Assembly: GCF_000169175.1 (NCBI RefSeq)
Contig: NZ_AAWS01000019.1
Span: forward strand, 62,001 to 126,000
DNA from: Microscilla marina ATCC 23134
Lineage (GTDB): Bacteria; Bacteroidota; Bacteroidia; Cytophagales; Microscillaceae
Direction: 5' to 3'
DNA: 64,000 nt
Part shown: positions 1-8,919 of the stretch, one piece after another
Position numbering within the stretch: position 1 is the stretch's first letter
How the letters are laid out: every line of letters starts with the position of its first letter
Notes under the pieces: generated by a model
The model's input: only the letters and a program-made list of their open reading frames with translations
Database searches by the model: none
Told to the model about the DNA's origin: nothing
Program-made: the position numbers and the translations under genes

Positions 1-1081
1 GCTATAGAAAGCCAGGCAAAGAGCAACAAATATATCCTTGAAAATTTGAGATCTTTCATAAGAAATGTTACTTTGTGTATTATAATTTTAATAATTGTAT
101 GTGGTGGGAGAAATCAGTTTAGTCGCTTTATTTTTCCCACTTCTTTTTGTATGCTGTAATCCATACAGCCTGCACTGTTTATCTGAGTTGCACCTCCTTT
201 CATTTTGATGTGATTTTTTGATATACCTTCCTTATAAGTAATGACAAGCCAGGCATTGCTCACCAAAGCCTCTGACAATACCTACTGGTAAACCAGTAAG
301 AAGCACCTAAAAGACTCAGGTAGATAACCATAAAGTACTTGTTATTTTGAAAGAAGGTCTGCCTTGGTAAAAACTGTTAGGTTTTTACCCAATGAAGCAT
401 TGTGTATAACCGGAAGAGCACTTTAAATGTAGGCAATGGCTTAAATGCCCTGTAGGTAGTTCATGTAGACTTGCTTTGATAACAAGGGTAGGCATTGTTG
501 CAAATGTCGCGAGTAGATTTATAAAACCAGTTGTTGTGTTGTGGTATAAATTTTTCATAAGACGATGATCTTTTAACTAAAAGCAGGTGTTGTGTTATTG
601 TGTAGTACAAACATTGTTATTTACCTTCAATATTTTGCAATTATAGGTTATACAAAAGATATAAGCCCTTGTACAAAAAGTTAACAAAGTAGGTTAATGC
701 ACTATTAGTCAGTAGATTGTAGTTGATCTAATGGGTTGTGTAACCCTTCTGGTAATTTTACTGAGCCTGCTATCAAAGGTCAATGAAAAGAGGAATAGTT
801 GTATATATTATGTTTGTGCAGCTATTTTATGTCCAATGCTTACCCTTGCTACTACCTGGTACTTTCAAGCTGGCAGGCAGGCAAGCTTGTCTGATAAATT
901 ACTCTCCCCCAAAGCAAGCATATCTTTTTGCAAGTAAGTGCTTTATGCCCGATTGTTGCCAAATTGTACTCTCCCCCCGCTTTTATGTAATGTCTTGCTT
1001 GAGGTGTTTTTAATTAATAAGTACCAAGTTGTATGCTACCTGCCAGTCAGGTAGCATTATTCAAATAAACCCTTACTTATT
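1..1081. other. Non-coding leader region with small hairpins
   Basis: No convincing gene is seen; the short open frames have no recognisable domain and overlap each other. The stretch holds several perfect short inverted repeats: TACTGGT/ACCAGTA at 83-98 past 200 (283-298), GGTAAAAAC/GTTTTTACC at 366-389, and ATGCTACCTG/CAGGTAGCAT at 1033-1057. The last lies 25 bp before the DUF4157 gene and could act on its mRNA or end an upstream transcript; it has no T-run. Confidence 0.5.
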
Positions 1082-2836
1082 ATGCAAGAACATATCAAAC
1101 CATCACAAAACGAACATATTGGGGAGCAACCTAAACTGCCTCCTGTATTGCAAAAGGTCATCCACCCCACGCCCTTGCAGACAGGGCAGCAGCCTATTCA
1201 GCGTAAACACAACCAACTGGGTCCTATCCAGAGCAAACAAAGCAAACTAGGGGGACCCATCCAGAGCAAGCAAGGCAAACTGGGTCCCATCAAAGCCAAA
1301 CAACGCCCCATTCAAAGGGCTACCCAAGGCACCTCCTCTAGCCAGTGCAGCTCTACCGAAAGTCAGCTCAAACACAACGTAAGTCAGCTGATGGGGGTAG
1401 ATGTAACCAATACCCAGGTGCATTACAACTCTGACAAACCCACCCAACTCAAAGCCGAAGCTTATGCCCAAGGCAATGAGGTACACCTGGCACCCGGCAA
1501 AGAGCGCCACCTGGGGCACGAGCTCGCTCATATTGGGCAACAAAAACAGGGACGGGTAAAGCCTACCCTACAAATGAAGGGAGGCACCTCGATCAACGAT
1601 GACCCCCAACTAGAGCAAGAGGCAGATAAGATAGGAGATAAAGCCCTGCAAATGAAACTCCCCCAAGGGAGCACTTTGCCTCTGCCGCAAAAAAGTACCC
1701 CAAGCGGAAGCAATGCCCCAGTGCAAAGGGTCATTAAAACCAAAGATGGTGAAAGTTATGACAAGCAGTATTTAAAGAAAACCGCCTATAGCCACCATGA
1801 CAAGGTAAAAAAAATGATGCTTGGCTCTGAGACTTTTCTTATTAAAGGATTCAAGTCTGAATTACCAGAAGAACACAAAAGTGATCCGCATTATAAACTT
1901 GACAAACTGGAAGGGCGTCACGAGTTAAGTACCTTAGATGCTGCCTTGCATCAAAAAAAGTCCAATTACAGGAACATGGAAATACTTCCTCCAGCTCGTC
2001 ACCTCATTGGGGAAGATCATAGTAAATCACAGTTTGCGCAAGCCAAAAAAGATTGGTGTGATGGCTGGGTTGGTGGAGGTGCTTTTCAAGGGCTGGAAAC
2101 GTTTGAAAGCCATGGGCATGAAGATTTACAACTATGGGAAAAAAAAGAAAAAGATTCAAGATTGTTTCCACTGGAAAACATTATTGCCAAGTCATTTACT
2201 TCACTCTATTATGCGTTGCAACAAGTAGATACGTTTGAGAGCCAAAAAACATTCCCGACCAAATTTGATAATAGAAAATATAATTCTAAAGATGAACTTT
2301 GGATAGGTGAATTCAAAGATTTTTTTGTGAATTATATAAAAGGTATAGGTATAGTTCCAATCATGACGATGAAAGCATACCGCCTACACCAGAATGGCAA
2401 AAATATGAGCAAACAATTGAAGATAATAAACGATGCAAAGACAAAGTTTGATGCAGCCAAAGAACTTATAGAAAAAAACGTAAAGTTTGCAGGTTTAGGT
2501 TTTATGCAACTTAAGGGTGCCTTGGGACTATTACTTCCTGAAATGATGGATATTGTACAAACTGATCAGCCAAAAGAGTGGAAAAAAGTTAGTAAAGGCT
2601 TTGAAAAATCAGGCATTGATGAGCAAAATAAACGTGCCGATCAATTGCGTGAAATACACATGAAGCGCTATATCGCCAAAATGTCCAAACCTACCATTGT
2701 AAAAATCGGTTTTCAACATGTGAAAAACCTATATAACGATAAGGATTTTCTTCATGAGAATCACGTGGCAATGTACATGAAGTACAAGTATTTTAAGGAG
2801 GCTACAAAGGCCGAAGAGGTAATAAAGCGTATTTGA
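1082..2836 (+). CDS. DUF4157 (HExxH) protein with unknown C-terminal domain, candidate injection-system cargo
   Basis: 584 residues, no signal peptide. Residues 1-80 are Gln/Lys/Pro-rich with a threefold repeat of the form GPIQSKQ-KLG (about 47-74). Residues 95-190 match the DUF4157 pattern: a metallopeptidase-like core with HELAH at 146-150 and a later LEQEAD around 177-182 supplying a possible third zinc ligand. Residues 200-584 are Lys/Glu/Phe-rich with no family I recognise. DUF4157 proteins are known as frequent cargo or toxins of extracellular contractile injection systems and of other polymorphic toxins, where the N-terminal part is shared and the C-terminal part is variable. That role is an inference here: no sheath, spike or baseplate gene is in the window and no immunity gene is adjacent. 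A strong hairpin terminator follows at 2849. Confidence 0.75.
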   Translation: MQEHIKPSQNEHIGEQPKLPPVLQKVIHPTPLQTGQQPIQRKHNQLGPIQSKQSKLGGPIQSKQGKLGPIKAKQRPIQRATQGTSSSQCSSTESQLKHNVSQLMGVDVTNTQVHYNSDKPTQLKAEAYAQGNEVHLAPGKERHLGHELAHIGQQKQGRVKPTLQMKGGTSINDDPQLEQEADKIGDKALQMKLPQGSTLPLPQKSTPSGSNAPVQRVIKTKDGESYDKQYLKKTAYSHHDKVKKMMLGSETFLIKGFKSELPEEHKSDPHYKLDKLEGRHELSTLDAALHQKKSNYRNMEILPPARHLIGEDHSKSQFAQAKKDWCDGWVGGGAFQGLETFESHGHEDLQLWEKKEKDSRLFPLENIIAKSFTSLYYALQQVDTFESQKTFPTKFDNRKYNSKDELWIGEFKDFFVNYIKGIGIVPIMTMKAYRLHQNGKNMSKQLKIINDAKTKFDAAKELIEKNVKFAGLGFMQLKGALGLLLPEMMDIVQTDQPKEWKKVSKGFEKSGIDEQNKRADQLREIHMKRYIAKMSKPTIVKIGFQHVKNLYNDKDFLHENHVAMYMKYKYFKEATKAEEVIKRI

Positions 2837-2848
2837 TAAACCATTAAA

Positions 2849-2885
2849 AACCCGGCAAACAAGTAACACTTATTTGCCGGGTTCT
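2849..2885 (+). terminator. Hairpin terminator after the DUF4157 gene
   Basis: AACCCGGCAAA (2849-2859) pairs perfectly with TTTGCCGGGTT (2873-2883), 12 bp after the stop codon. The downstream T-run is short (GTTCTATAT), but the A-run on the other side would make it work for the converging minus-strand gene as well. Confidence 0.7.
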
Positions 2886-2932
2886 ATATGAAGGGAGAGG
2901 AGATTCATTTAATTGCCAGGTAGATTTAATTT

Positions 2933-4459
2933 TTACATTCTAAAACCCATCAGCAAAATGTCGTCCCTTTGCTCAGTGTGTTGCATATGCTTTTCCAAAA
3001 AATTCAGCAAAAACTGTTGTTGATTTGCCAGGGTAAGCGACTGCACATGTTGCAACAGCTGCAAAAACAACAATTGTCCAATCTTGTTTCTTTGCGCATC
3101 ATTTTGATCCACATAACCATCACTACAGAGATAAAAAGTACTGCCAACCGGCAAGCGTACACACTGGTTGGTAAACGAAATATTTGTACGCTGAACTCCC
3201 CCTATAGCCTTAGGGGTACCCTTAAGTGTTCGAATATTTTGCTCGTGAGGGTGGGTATAGTATACTGAGTGTTTGGCACCAGCAAACGTAAGCAGGTTTT
3301 GCTCTGGGCTTATTTTCTCAAATTTGCAAATAGCTATGTCCATCCCACTCCGGTCATCAGACACCTCCTGGTGCAACACCCTTCTTACCTCGGTGTTGAG
3401 TGCTTCCAGAATTTTGGCGGGGTGATATTCACGTTTTACCTTCACAATCCGGTCGAGCAAAGTAGCCCCTACCAGGCTCATAAACGCCCCTGGCACCCCA
3501 TGACCCGTACAATCTGCCACTACCATAAACACTTGGTTATCTACCTCCTCTACCCAATAAAAATCCCCCGACACAATGTCTTTAGGCCTGTACAACACAA
3601 AGTAGTCCTGGCATACCTGCTGTATTTCTTGCGAGGTAGGCAATATCACTTGCTGTACCCTTTTGGCATAGCGCAAATTGGCTATGATTCGTTCGTTGTA
3701 TCGCCAAAGTTTTTTATGCGCCAAAGCTATTTCGTCTCGTTGTGCCAATAACGCCTGCTGGCTTTGCTTCAATTCGGTATTTTGAGTAGTAATTTCTACC
3801 TGTTTTGCTTTCAACAACCTATTGTGTTGCTCTATGTTTGCCGTTGCCTGTTTGAGTGCTTTATTTTGTTCATTGATTTTATTTTGCTTGATTTCCAACA
3901 ATGAATTCTTTTGCTGAACTTCTTCATTCTTAAGCACCAACTCTTGTCGCTCGGCAGCTACTGTCTTTAGCTTAAGGCGCAACTCTAGTTGAGTGATCAC
4001 TTGGGTAGCAAGGGTCTGAAGGGCTTGCTTTTGAGCCAAACTCAGTTGCCGGGGTTTTTGATCTATTACACACAAAGTGCCCAAACGAAAGCCTTCTGGG
4101 GTGGTAAGCGGCATACCAGCGTAAAAGCGAATGTCTGGACTATTGGTTACCAAGGGATTGTCCCAAAAGCGTTCATCTTTTGTGGCGTCTTCTATTACAA
4201 ATAAGTTTGGGGTATGAATGGCGTGAGCGCAAAAAGCCTGACTTCGAGGGGTTTCTTGCATTTCTAGTCCTACTTTAGCCTTAAACCACTGTTTGTTTTC
4301 GGCCACCAATGAAATGAGAGAAATAGGTGCCTCGCAAATATAAGAGGCAAGTTTTACCAGGTCATCAAACTCTTTTTCAAAACCTGTGTCCAGGATATGG
4401 TAACGATGAAGTGCCTTTAGGCGTGCTGATTCGTTGATTGTTATAGGAGCTGTTTTCAT
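2933..4459 (-). CDS. GAF-domain sensor with SpoIIE/PP2C-type serine phosphatase
   Basis: 508 residues. A GAF sensory domain occupies about residues 25-160, a long Gln/Lys/Glu-rich coiled coil about 160-260, and a SpoIIE-type PP2C phosphatase about 285-507. The metal-binding signatures are intact: SGDFYW at 297-302 and VVADCTGHGVPGAF around D316. Such proteins dephosphorylate anti-sigma-antagonist or SiaC-type partners in response to a bound ligand or a coiled-coil signal. A DUF1987/SiaC-like protein is encoded at 17379, so a functional link is possible but unproven because the two genes are 13 kb apart. Soluble; no membrane segment. The gene stands alone between a terminator and a 205-bp gap. 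Confidence 0.88.
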   Translation of the reverse strand: MKTAPITINESARLKALHRYHILDTGFEKEFDDLVKLASYICEAPISLISLVAENKQWFKAKVGLEMQETPRSQAFCAHAIHTPNLFVIEDATKDERFWDNPLVTNSPDIRFYAGMPLTTPEGFRLGTLCVIDQKPRQLSLAQKQALQTLATQVITQLELRLKLKTVAAERQELVLKNEEVQQKNSLLEIKQNKINEQNKALKQATANIEQHNRLLKAKQVEITTQNTELKQSQQALLAQRDEIALAHKKLWRYNERIIANLRYAKRVQQVILPTSQEIQQVCQDYFVLYRPKDIVSGDFYWVEEVDNQVFMVVADCTGHGVPGAFMSLVGATLLDRIVKVKREYHPAKILEALNTEVRRVLHQEVSDDRSGMDIAICKFEKISPEQNLLTFAGAKHSVYYTHPHEQNIRTLKGTPKAIGGVQRTNISFTNQCVRLPVGSTFYLCSDGYVDQNDAQRNKIGQLLFLQLLQHVQSLTLANQQQFLLNFLEKHMQHTEQRDDILLMGFRM

Positions 4460-4664
4460 GATAAGCTGTGTACGAAATAATGTTGTAAAGACTTTTGTTT
4501 TCTCAAAAAAGAAACAGAAGCCGCCTATTTATTCTCACCAGTAGTGAGTGGTATAACGACCTCTGTTTTATAAGACAGTACCTATAGAATAGGGGAGTAT
4601 TCCTGGTAGACACTGTGTTTTGAGGGGTTGATCGGTATGGTTTTATTATGAGTAGCAGTTGACC

Positions 4665-5357
4665 TTAAGAGACCAGTGGCTTGTATAAATGTAACCAGCG
4701 GTTAATATCTGATGCCTGAGCAAAAACTGGGTAAGTTAAAGAACCTACATACTTTTTACCTTCCCCCATTTTCTGTAGTTTTATGCCTAGTGTGCGGTAA
4801 ATACGGTATGCCAATGCATCTGACTCTCCTATCAGAATATTGTCATCGTGTTGAACCATTGCCCCAAACGATTGCTTCAATAGCTTGATAAGTATAGGCA
4901 AAGAAGAGCCTGAGAACCCAGCATTTGCAAGCACATGCTTATCGATGGCCAACCGCCCCATGTGCCATATATCGTTGACTGGAATGTTGGCTTGCTGGAA
5001 GTAGTTTTGCAAATTATAGCCAAACTCGGTCTCTATAGGAAACTGTAGGGAGGGACTTTGTTTGGTGATTTTTACCCCACCTGCCATTTCTCCGGTGTGG
5101 GTTCTGAATGCAAAATAATAAGATTGAGAAAACTGCTGAGCATCTTCTTCTTTCATGTAAGTCAGCTCTTCCTCGTCAGATTGCCAACCGTGTTTTTTAC
5201 TGTAGTTGTCTACATATACATTATATACAAACTCTGTATATTCTTCCAAGTTTTTTTGTCCTAGCTGATAAAGTATCAAATGCTCTGAACATTCTATTAC
5301 TCTATCTTCCTGAAGTATCTCTGACTTGGGTGCCTGATTGTCTTGCTTTGGGTTCAT
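4665..5357 (-). CDS. GNAT-fold protein resembling FeeM/LuxI-type N-acyl synthases
   Basis: 230 residues, soluble. The arrangement of motifs resembles the autoinducer-synthase/N-acyl amino acid synthase branch of the GNAT superfamily: an N-terminal block with a WQSDEEE stretch, then YYFAFRTHTGEMAGGVKI (about 92-109), then DIWHMGRLAID (about 143-153), a helix rich in leucine, and a C-terminal KYVGSLTYPV. The WHMGRLAID block occupies the position of the conserved E/R-containing block of LuxI-like enzymes. Substrate unknown; it could equally be an ordinary acyl-CoA-dependent acetyltransferase. Monocistronic. The upstream region on the right is the 2.2-kb repeat-rich gap. Family call is from motif pattern only. 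Confidence 0.5.
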   Translation of the reverse strand: MNPKQDNQAPKSEILQEDRVIECSEHLILYQLGQKNLEEYTEFVYNVYVDNYSKKHGWQSDEEELTYMKEEDAQQFSQSYYFAFRTHTGEMAGGVKITKQSPSLQFPIETEFGYNLQNYFQQANIPVNDIWHMGRLAIDKHVLANAGFSGSSLPILIKLLKQSFGAMVQHDDNILIGESDALAYRIYRTLGIKLQKMGEGKKYVGSLTYPVFAQASDINRWLHLYKPLVS

Positions 5358-6274
5358 GATTTATCAATTTTTCTTATGTGGTAAACTAAACTATATTTTT
5401 AGAGTTGTGTATAGCACCTGTTACCAATACACAACACAGCAGTATATTCTTTTACAATGAAGGTCAGGGGGCTGTTTTATGGGTACAGCACCAATAAAAG
5501 CACTCAGTTTATGAAGCATCTCTTACTGAACCTGTAACCTGTTTAAAAGTAAATCTTGTCATTAATTAAAAAAGTTTGATCACTCAACTGATGATTAACT
5601 ATTTATTTGAGAAGCTGGTGTTAAAGCTAAATATGCTGGTTTTTGATAAAAAGTTGAAGGATAAAACCATTGTTTTAGACAACATCTGTTATAAAAGCGT
5701 TTCTTTCATTTCTGGTTAAAAAAATTGATGGAAGTTGTTGGTTCCAGAGCCCCCATCAATTTGGTACAGTGTAAATCACTTCTATATGCTTATTAACTAT
5801 TGACACAAATATGCATCAAGTATTCAGGGAAAACACAAAATAAATTACTACAAAAAGTCGTAATGGGTATACAAATAGTTAACAGATGTGTGTAAGTGTG
5901 TGTTAATTAGAAGGTTATGTGAATTTGCTGCTATTCCTAAAGCATTGAGATGAAGCCTTACCCCTATAGGAAGGGGTAGGGGGGAAGTGGGAGTTTGAAG
6001 CATTTTAATGAGCCATTGTTGCACTTTGACTGCCCATTTGTTGTGGCAATACAAGAGAGTAGCACCTTTATGCTACTGCGAACAAAACAACTTACGTTAA
6101 AAGTTGACTGTCAAAACAAGCTTCTGGTTAACTAATTTACTTTCAATAATAACAAAACCTAAACTCACAGTTTGTTTATAATTTGGACTCAACAGGAAAA
6201 CCTAAGGAAATTTTGCGGCTTACAGGCTAACATCAATAATATGAGCACAATTATTTAATTTGAGCTGATTACTA

Positions 6275-6512
6275 CAATACTCCGCAGTGATTTTAGTCAA
6301 AGTTGGTTGCTGTTTAACTTTGTTGAGCACCGATATACATCGGTATCTAAGGACTCGCCAGAGGCTCGGTTATCAGTTATTGATGAATTGAAAAACTATT
6401 TAATTGGGTGTTTAGGCATACAACCGAAACACTTTTAAAAATAAAGTGAGTACGCAATCTTAATATAAAATACTGGTTTACAGCATTTAACAAGGTGAAC
6501 ATTTACTCGAAT
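6275..6512 (+). repeat. R6 dispersed element, copy 1 (interrupted by R1)
   Basis: Near-identical to 13611-13792, sharing blocks such as ACTCCGCAGTGATTTTAGTC and AATAAAGTGAGTACGCAATC, and both end at ACTCGAAT. This copy is 238 bp and the other is 182 bp; the 56-bp difference is a single extra block at 6312-6367 that contains R1. Neither copy is coding. They lie 7.3 kb apart in the same orientation. Confidence 0.85.
6312..6367 (+). repeat. R1 palindromic mini-element (filled site), copy 1
   Basis: A 56-bp block absent from the second R6 copy. Its core (6328-6355) begins CACCGATATACATCGG and continues TATCTAAGGACT; ACCGAT-ATAC-ATCGGT is a palindrome. The flanking CTTTGTTGAG and GGACTCG are also kept in the inverted copy at 21151-21208, so the mobile unit is longer than the 28-bp core. 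Confidence 0.8.
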
Positions 6513-6530
6513 GGACTATCAACTAAATAC

Positions 6531-7020
6531 TTTTAACTACGCTTTTCATAAATCACTGAAAATCAACGTGATATAAAAGTGTAGTTACTTGTGGAACAGG
6601 GTCTAGTTTGCGACTTGTCGCTTAAAGCTTGCCCCCTGTCGGGGCTTTTAACTACACTTTTTGTAAGATACTGAAAATCAACGTGATACAAAAGTGTAGT
6701 TACCTGTGGAACAGGGTCTAGCTTGCGACTTGTCGCTTGAAGCTTGCCCCCTGTCGGGGCTTTTAACTACGCTTTTTGTAAGCTGCTGAAAATCAACGTG
6801 ATACAAAAGTGTAGTTACCTGTGGAACAGGGTCTAGCTTGCGACTTGTCGCTTGAAGCTTGCCCCCTGTCGGGGCTTTTAACTAACAAATTCATAAACCA
6901 CTGAAAATAAGTATACTATGATTTTGTTAGTTGTCTCTGGAACAGGAGGCAACTTGAAGCACCGATATACATCGGTATCTAAGGACTTGTTGCTTAAAGC
7001 TTGCTCCTGTCGGTGCTATG
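6531..7020 (+). repeat. R2 tandem array: three 115-bp double-hairpin units plus a diverged fourth
   Basis: Units start at 6531, 6646, 6761 and 6876, an exact 115-bp period, each beginning TTTTAACTA. The first hairpin pairs TAACTACRCTTTT with AAAAGTGTAGTTA around a loop containing CTGAAAATCAACGTGATA. The second pairs ACAGGG with CCCTGT and, inside, AGCTT with AAGCT and GCGAC-TT-GTCGC. The fourth unit has wholly different first arms, AACTAACAAA and TTTGTTAGTT, that still pair, and its second hairpin is split by an R1 copy at 6960-6987. Related units are at 52617, 57538 and 62170. Confidence 0.85.
6960..6987 (+). repeat. R1 mini-element, copy 2
   Basis: The core is identical to copy 1 over 28 bp and sits inside the second hairpin of the fourth R2 unit, between AACTTGAAG and TGTTGCTTAAAGCTTG. 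Confidence 0.8.
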
Positions 7021-7045
7021 GACTATTGTACTAATGATCAAAAAA

Positions 7046-7074
7046 AAACGCCTACTTCATCGAAGTAGGCGTTT
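7046..7074. terminator. Strong bidirectional terminator hairpin without an adjacent gene
   Basis: AAACGCCTACTTC pairs perfectly with GAAGTAGGCGTTT around a 3-nt loop. It is preceded by an A-run, so a transcript in either direction would end near U residues. The nearest gene on either side is over 500 bp away, which suggests that the R2 array upstream is transcribed. Confidence 0.7.
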
Positions 7075-7506
7075 CCATTAAAAATAATAAAGTGTTAAAC
7101 AGGTGTATTTGAATAAAATTCTTTTGTCACTTATACATTCTACCAAGAATGAAAAAGTAACCGGAATAATAAAACTATCTTAAACTTTTTTTGATAAAAC
7201 TTATGATTTACGAGTTAAAACGTTGAATATCAATGCTTTATTTTTATAAAAAAAATCTGTTTTATTAGAAAAAAGATTCAAATAGAGATACAAACCTATT
7301 AAATTTTGTTTACAAACAGTTATACAACCTTTATTTTTGTAAAATATTTTTCTTAGCCTAAATTTTTTATACAGAAAATACTATTCCACTTTCTAAAGAT
7401 TTTTAGGTAACATTTATAAATTTGCGAAAAATGAATAGCAGTATTGAGCATATTTGTTTGTATCAAAAATGTTGCTGACATCAAAAATTCAATCAATGTG
7501 GTAGCT

Positions 7507-7524
7507 TTCCTGATATATCAGGAA
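7507..7524. promoter_or_regulatory. 18-bp perfect palindrome upstream of the aminotransferase gene
   Basis: TTCCTGATATATCAGGAA is perfectly self-complementary and sits 78 bp before the chosen start at 7602. A smaller inverted repeat GGCAG-GGAG-CTGCC follows at about 7536. It has the form of a dimeric regulator site; no regulator can be named. Confidence 0.45.
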
Positions 7525-7601
7525 GATCACCATTTGGCAGGGAGCTGCCCTATGGAACACTTAATTAAAACAATTATTCAATACTCAAATGGTTAGTGAA
7601 T

Positions 7602-8825
7602 ATGAGCGTAGAAACTAAAAATCCACAGGCCACTCAGGTTCTTTCTGAAAGAATCAACCGTTTGGCAGAGTCTGCCACCATCGCCATGGCAAAAAAAGCC
7701 CGTGAACTGGAAGCTAAAGGGCAGGCTGTAATTAAACTTAACTTTGGTGAGCCTGATTTTCAAACCCCTGATCACATCAAAGCTGCGGCTAAACAAGCAA
7801 TTGATGATGGTTTTACTTTTTATACGCCTGTTTCAGGGTATCCACAGCTTCGTCAGGCCATTGCCGATAAGCTAAAGCGAGACAATGGGCTTAAATGGGA
7901 AGCTGAAAATATTGTGGTTTCTACTGGTGCCAAACAGTCACTTGCCAACGTATTGATGTGCTTGCTTAATCCAGGCGATGAGGTAGTAGTATTTACTCCT
8001 TATTGGGTAACTTACCGCGAGATAATCAAAGTAGCCGAAGGTAAGCCTGTAATGGTGAGTGGAAGCCTTGAAAATAACTTTAAAGTTACTCCAGAACAGC
8101 TTAAAGCTGCCATTACCCCCAAAACCAAAGCCATTTTATATTCTTCGCCCAGTAACCCTACTGGTTCGGTATACAGCAAAGATGAGCTCAGGGCTTTGGC
8201 TGATGTGCTCAAAGCACATGAAGATGTATTTGTAATTGCTGATGAAATCTATGAGTATGTGATTTTTCAGGACGAATACGTAAGCATGGGGGCATTTGAA
8301 GATATGCATGACAGAGTAGTTACTGTCAATGGTTTTTCAAAAGGCTTTGCCATGACTGGATGGAGAGTGGGGTATTTGGCTGCACCTACCTGGTTAGCCA
8401 GTGCTTGCGACAAGCTTCAAGGGCAATTTACCTCAGGTACTTGTTCTATTGCCCAAAAAGCCGCGTATGCTGCCATTACTGGTGATTTGGCACCTAGCCA
8501 CGACATGGCTAAAGCTTATTTGCGTCGCCGTGACTTGGTGCTTGATTTGATGAAAGACATCAAGGGTTTTAAAACTTATTTGCCTGATGGGGCATTTTAC
8601 ATATTCCCTGATGTGAGCTATTATTATGGCAAAAGCGATGGTGAAAATACGATTAATAACTCTATCGACTTGTGTATGTACATTTTGAACAATGCACACG
8701 TATCATTAGTACCTGGCGAAGCCTTCGGAGCTGATAACTGCTTGCGTTTTTCGTTTGCAGCATCTGACGAAGACTTAAAAACAGCCATGCAACGGATTAA
8801 AACAGTATTAGAGAAACTAAACTAG
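7602..8825 (+). CDS. aspC: Class I PLP aminotransferase, aspartate aminotransferase type
   Basis: 407 residues from the ATG at 7602; a GTG two codons earlier (7596) is less likely. It has the fold-type I aminotransferase signatures: NFGEPDFQTPDHI near the N-terminus, YSSPSNPTG (substrate/PLP binding), ADEIYEY, and the PLP lysine in NGFSKGFAMTGWRVGY (K about 247). A conserved Arg lies in the C-terminal LRFSFA block. It is closest in pattern to the Ib aspartate/prephenate aminotransferases common in Bacteroidota and cyanobacteria, which transfer the amino group between aspartate and 2-oxoglutarate. Substrate range cannot be fixed from sequence. A heptose kinase gene follows after a 94-bp spacer holding a long hairpin. 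Confidence 0.9.
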   Translation: MSVETKNPQATQVLSERINRLAESATIAMAKKARELEAKGQAVIKLNFGEPDFQTPDHIKAAAKQAIDDGFTFYTPVSGYPQLRQAIADKLKRDNGLKWEAENIVVSTGAKQSLANVLMCLLNPGDEVVVFTPYWVTYREIIKVAEGKPVMVSGSLENNFKVTPEQLKAAITPKTKAILYSSPSNPTGSVYSKDELRALADVLKAHEDVFVIADEIYEYVIFQDEYVSMGAFEDMHDRVVTVNGFSKGFAMTGWRVGYLAAPTWLASACDKLQGQFTSGTCSIAQKAAYAAITGDLAPSHDMAKAYLRRRDLVLDLMKDIKGFKTYLPDGAFYIFPDVSYYYGKSDGENTINNSIDLCMYILNNAHVSLVPGEAFGADNCLRFSFAASDEDLKTAMQRIKTVLEKLN

Positions 8826-8830
8826 AAGTA

Positions 8831-8910
8831 AGCTGTTAGCCTCAGCGACAAGTTACAGGTTGCATTATACTACCTGTAGCTTGTACTTTGGCAAAGTAGG
8901 CTAAACAGCT
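8831..8910 (+). repeat. 80-nt nested intercistronic hairpin
   Basis: The outer arms AGCTGTTAGCCT and AGGCTAAACAGCT pair, and inside them ACAAGTTACAGGT pairs with ACCTGTAGCTTGT. The structure fills nearly the whole spacer between the aminotransferase and heptose kinase genes. There is no T-run, so it is more likely an mRNA-processing or stabilising element, or a repeat, than a terminator. Confidence 0.6.
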
Positions 8911-8919
8911 CATTAAGAT

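Larger units (their letters stand above)
5358..7601. other. 2.2-kb gene-free region, repeat rich
   Basis: No plausible coding gene. It contains a 10-bp inverted repeat at 5722-5731/5753-5762, a smaller one at 5959-5978, one R6 element (6275-6512) carrying an R1 insertion, the R2 tandem array (6531-7020) and a bidirectional terminator hairpin at 7046. From 7075 to 7500 the DNA is extremely AT-rich; the aspartate aminotransferase promoter probably lies there (a TAAATTTG box is at 7417-7424 but no good -33 element accompanies it). Confidence 0.7.

Noticed and set aside
731-1250. Three overlapping short frames on the plus strand
   Set aside because: They overlap in different frames, lack domains and signals, and contain tandem low-complexity DNA; no support as genes.
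6531-6890. CRISPR array suspected from the 115-bp periodicity
   Set aside because: There are no variable spacers; the whole 115-bp unit is repeated, and no cas genes are near.
6531-7020. Integron attC array suspected from TTTTAAC...GTTA-type ends
   Set aside because: No integron integrase or cassette genes are present, and the units lack the attC core organisation.
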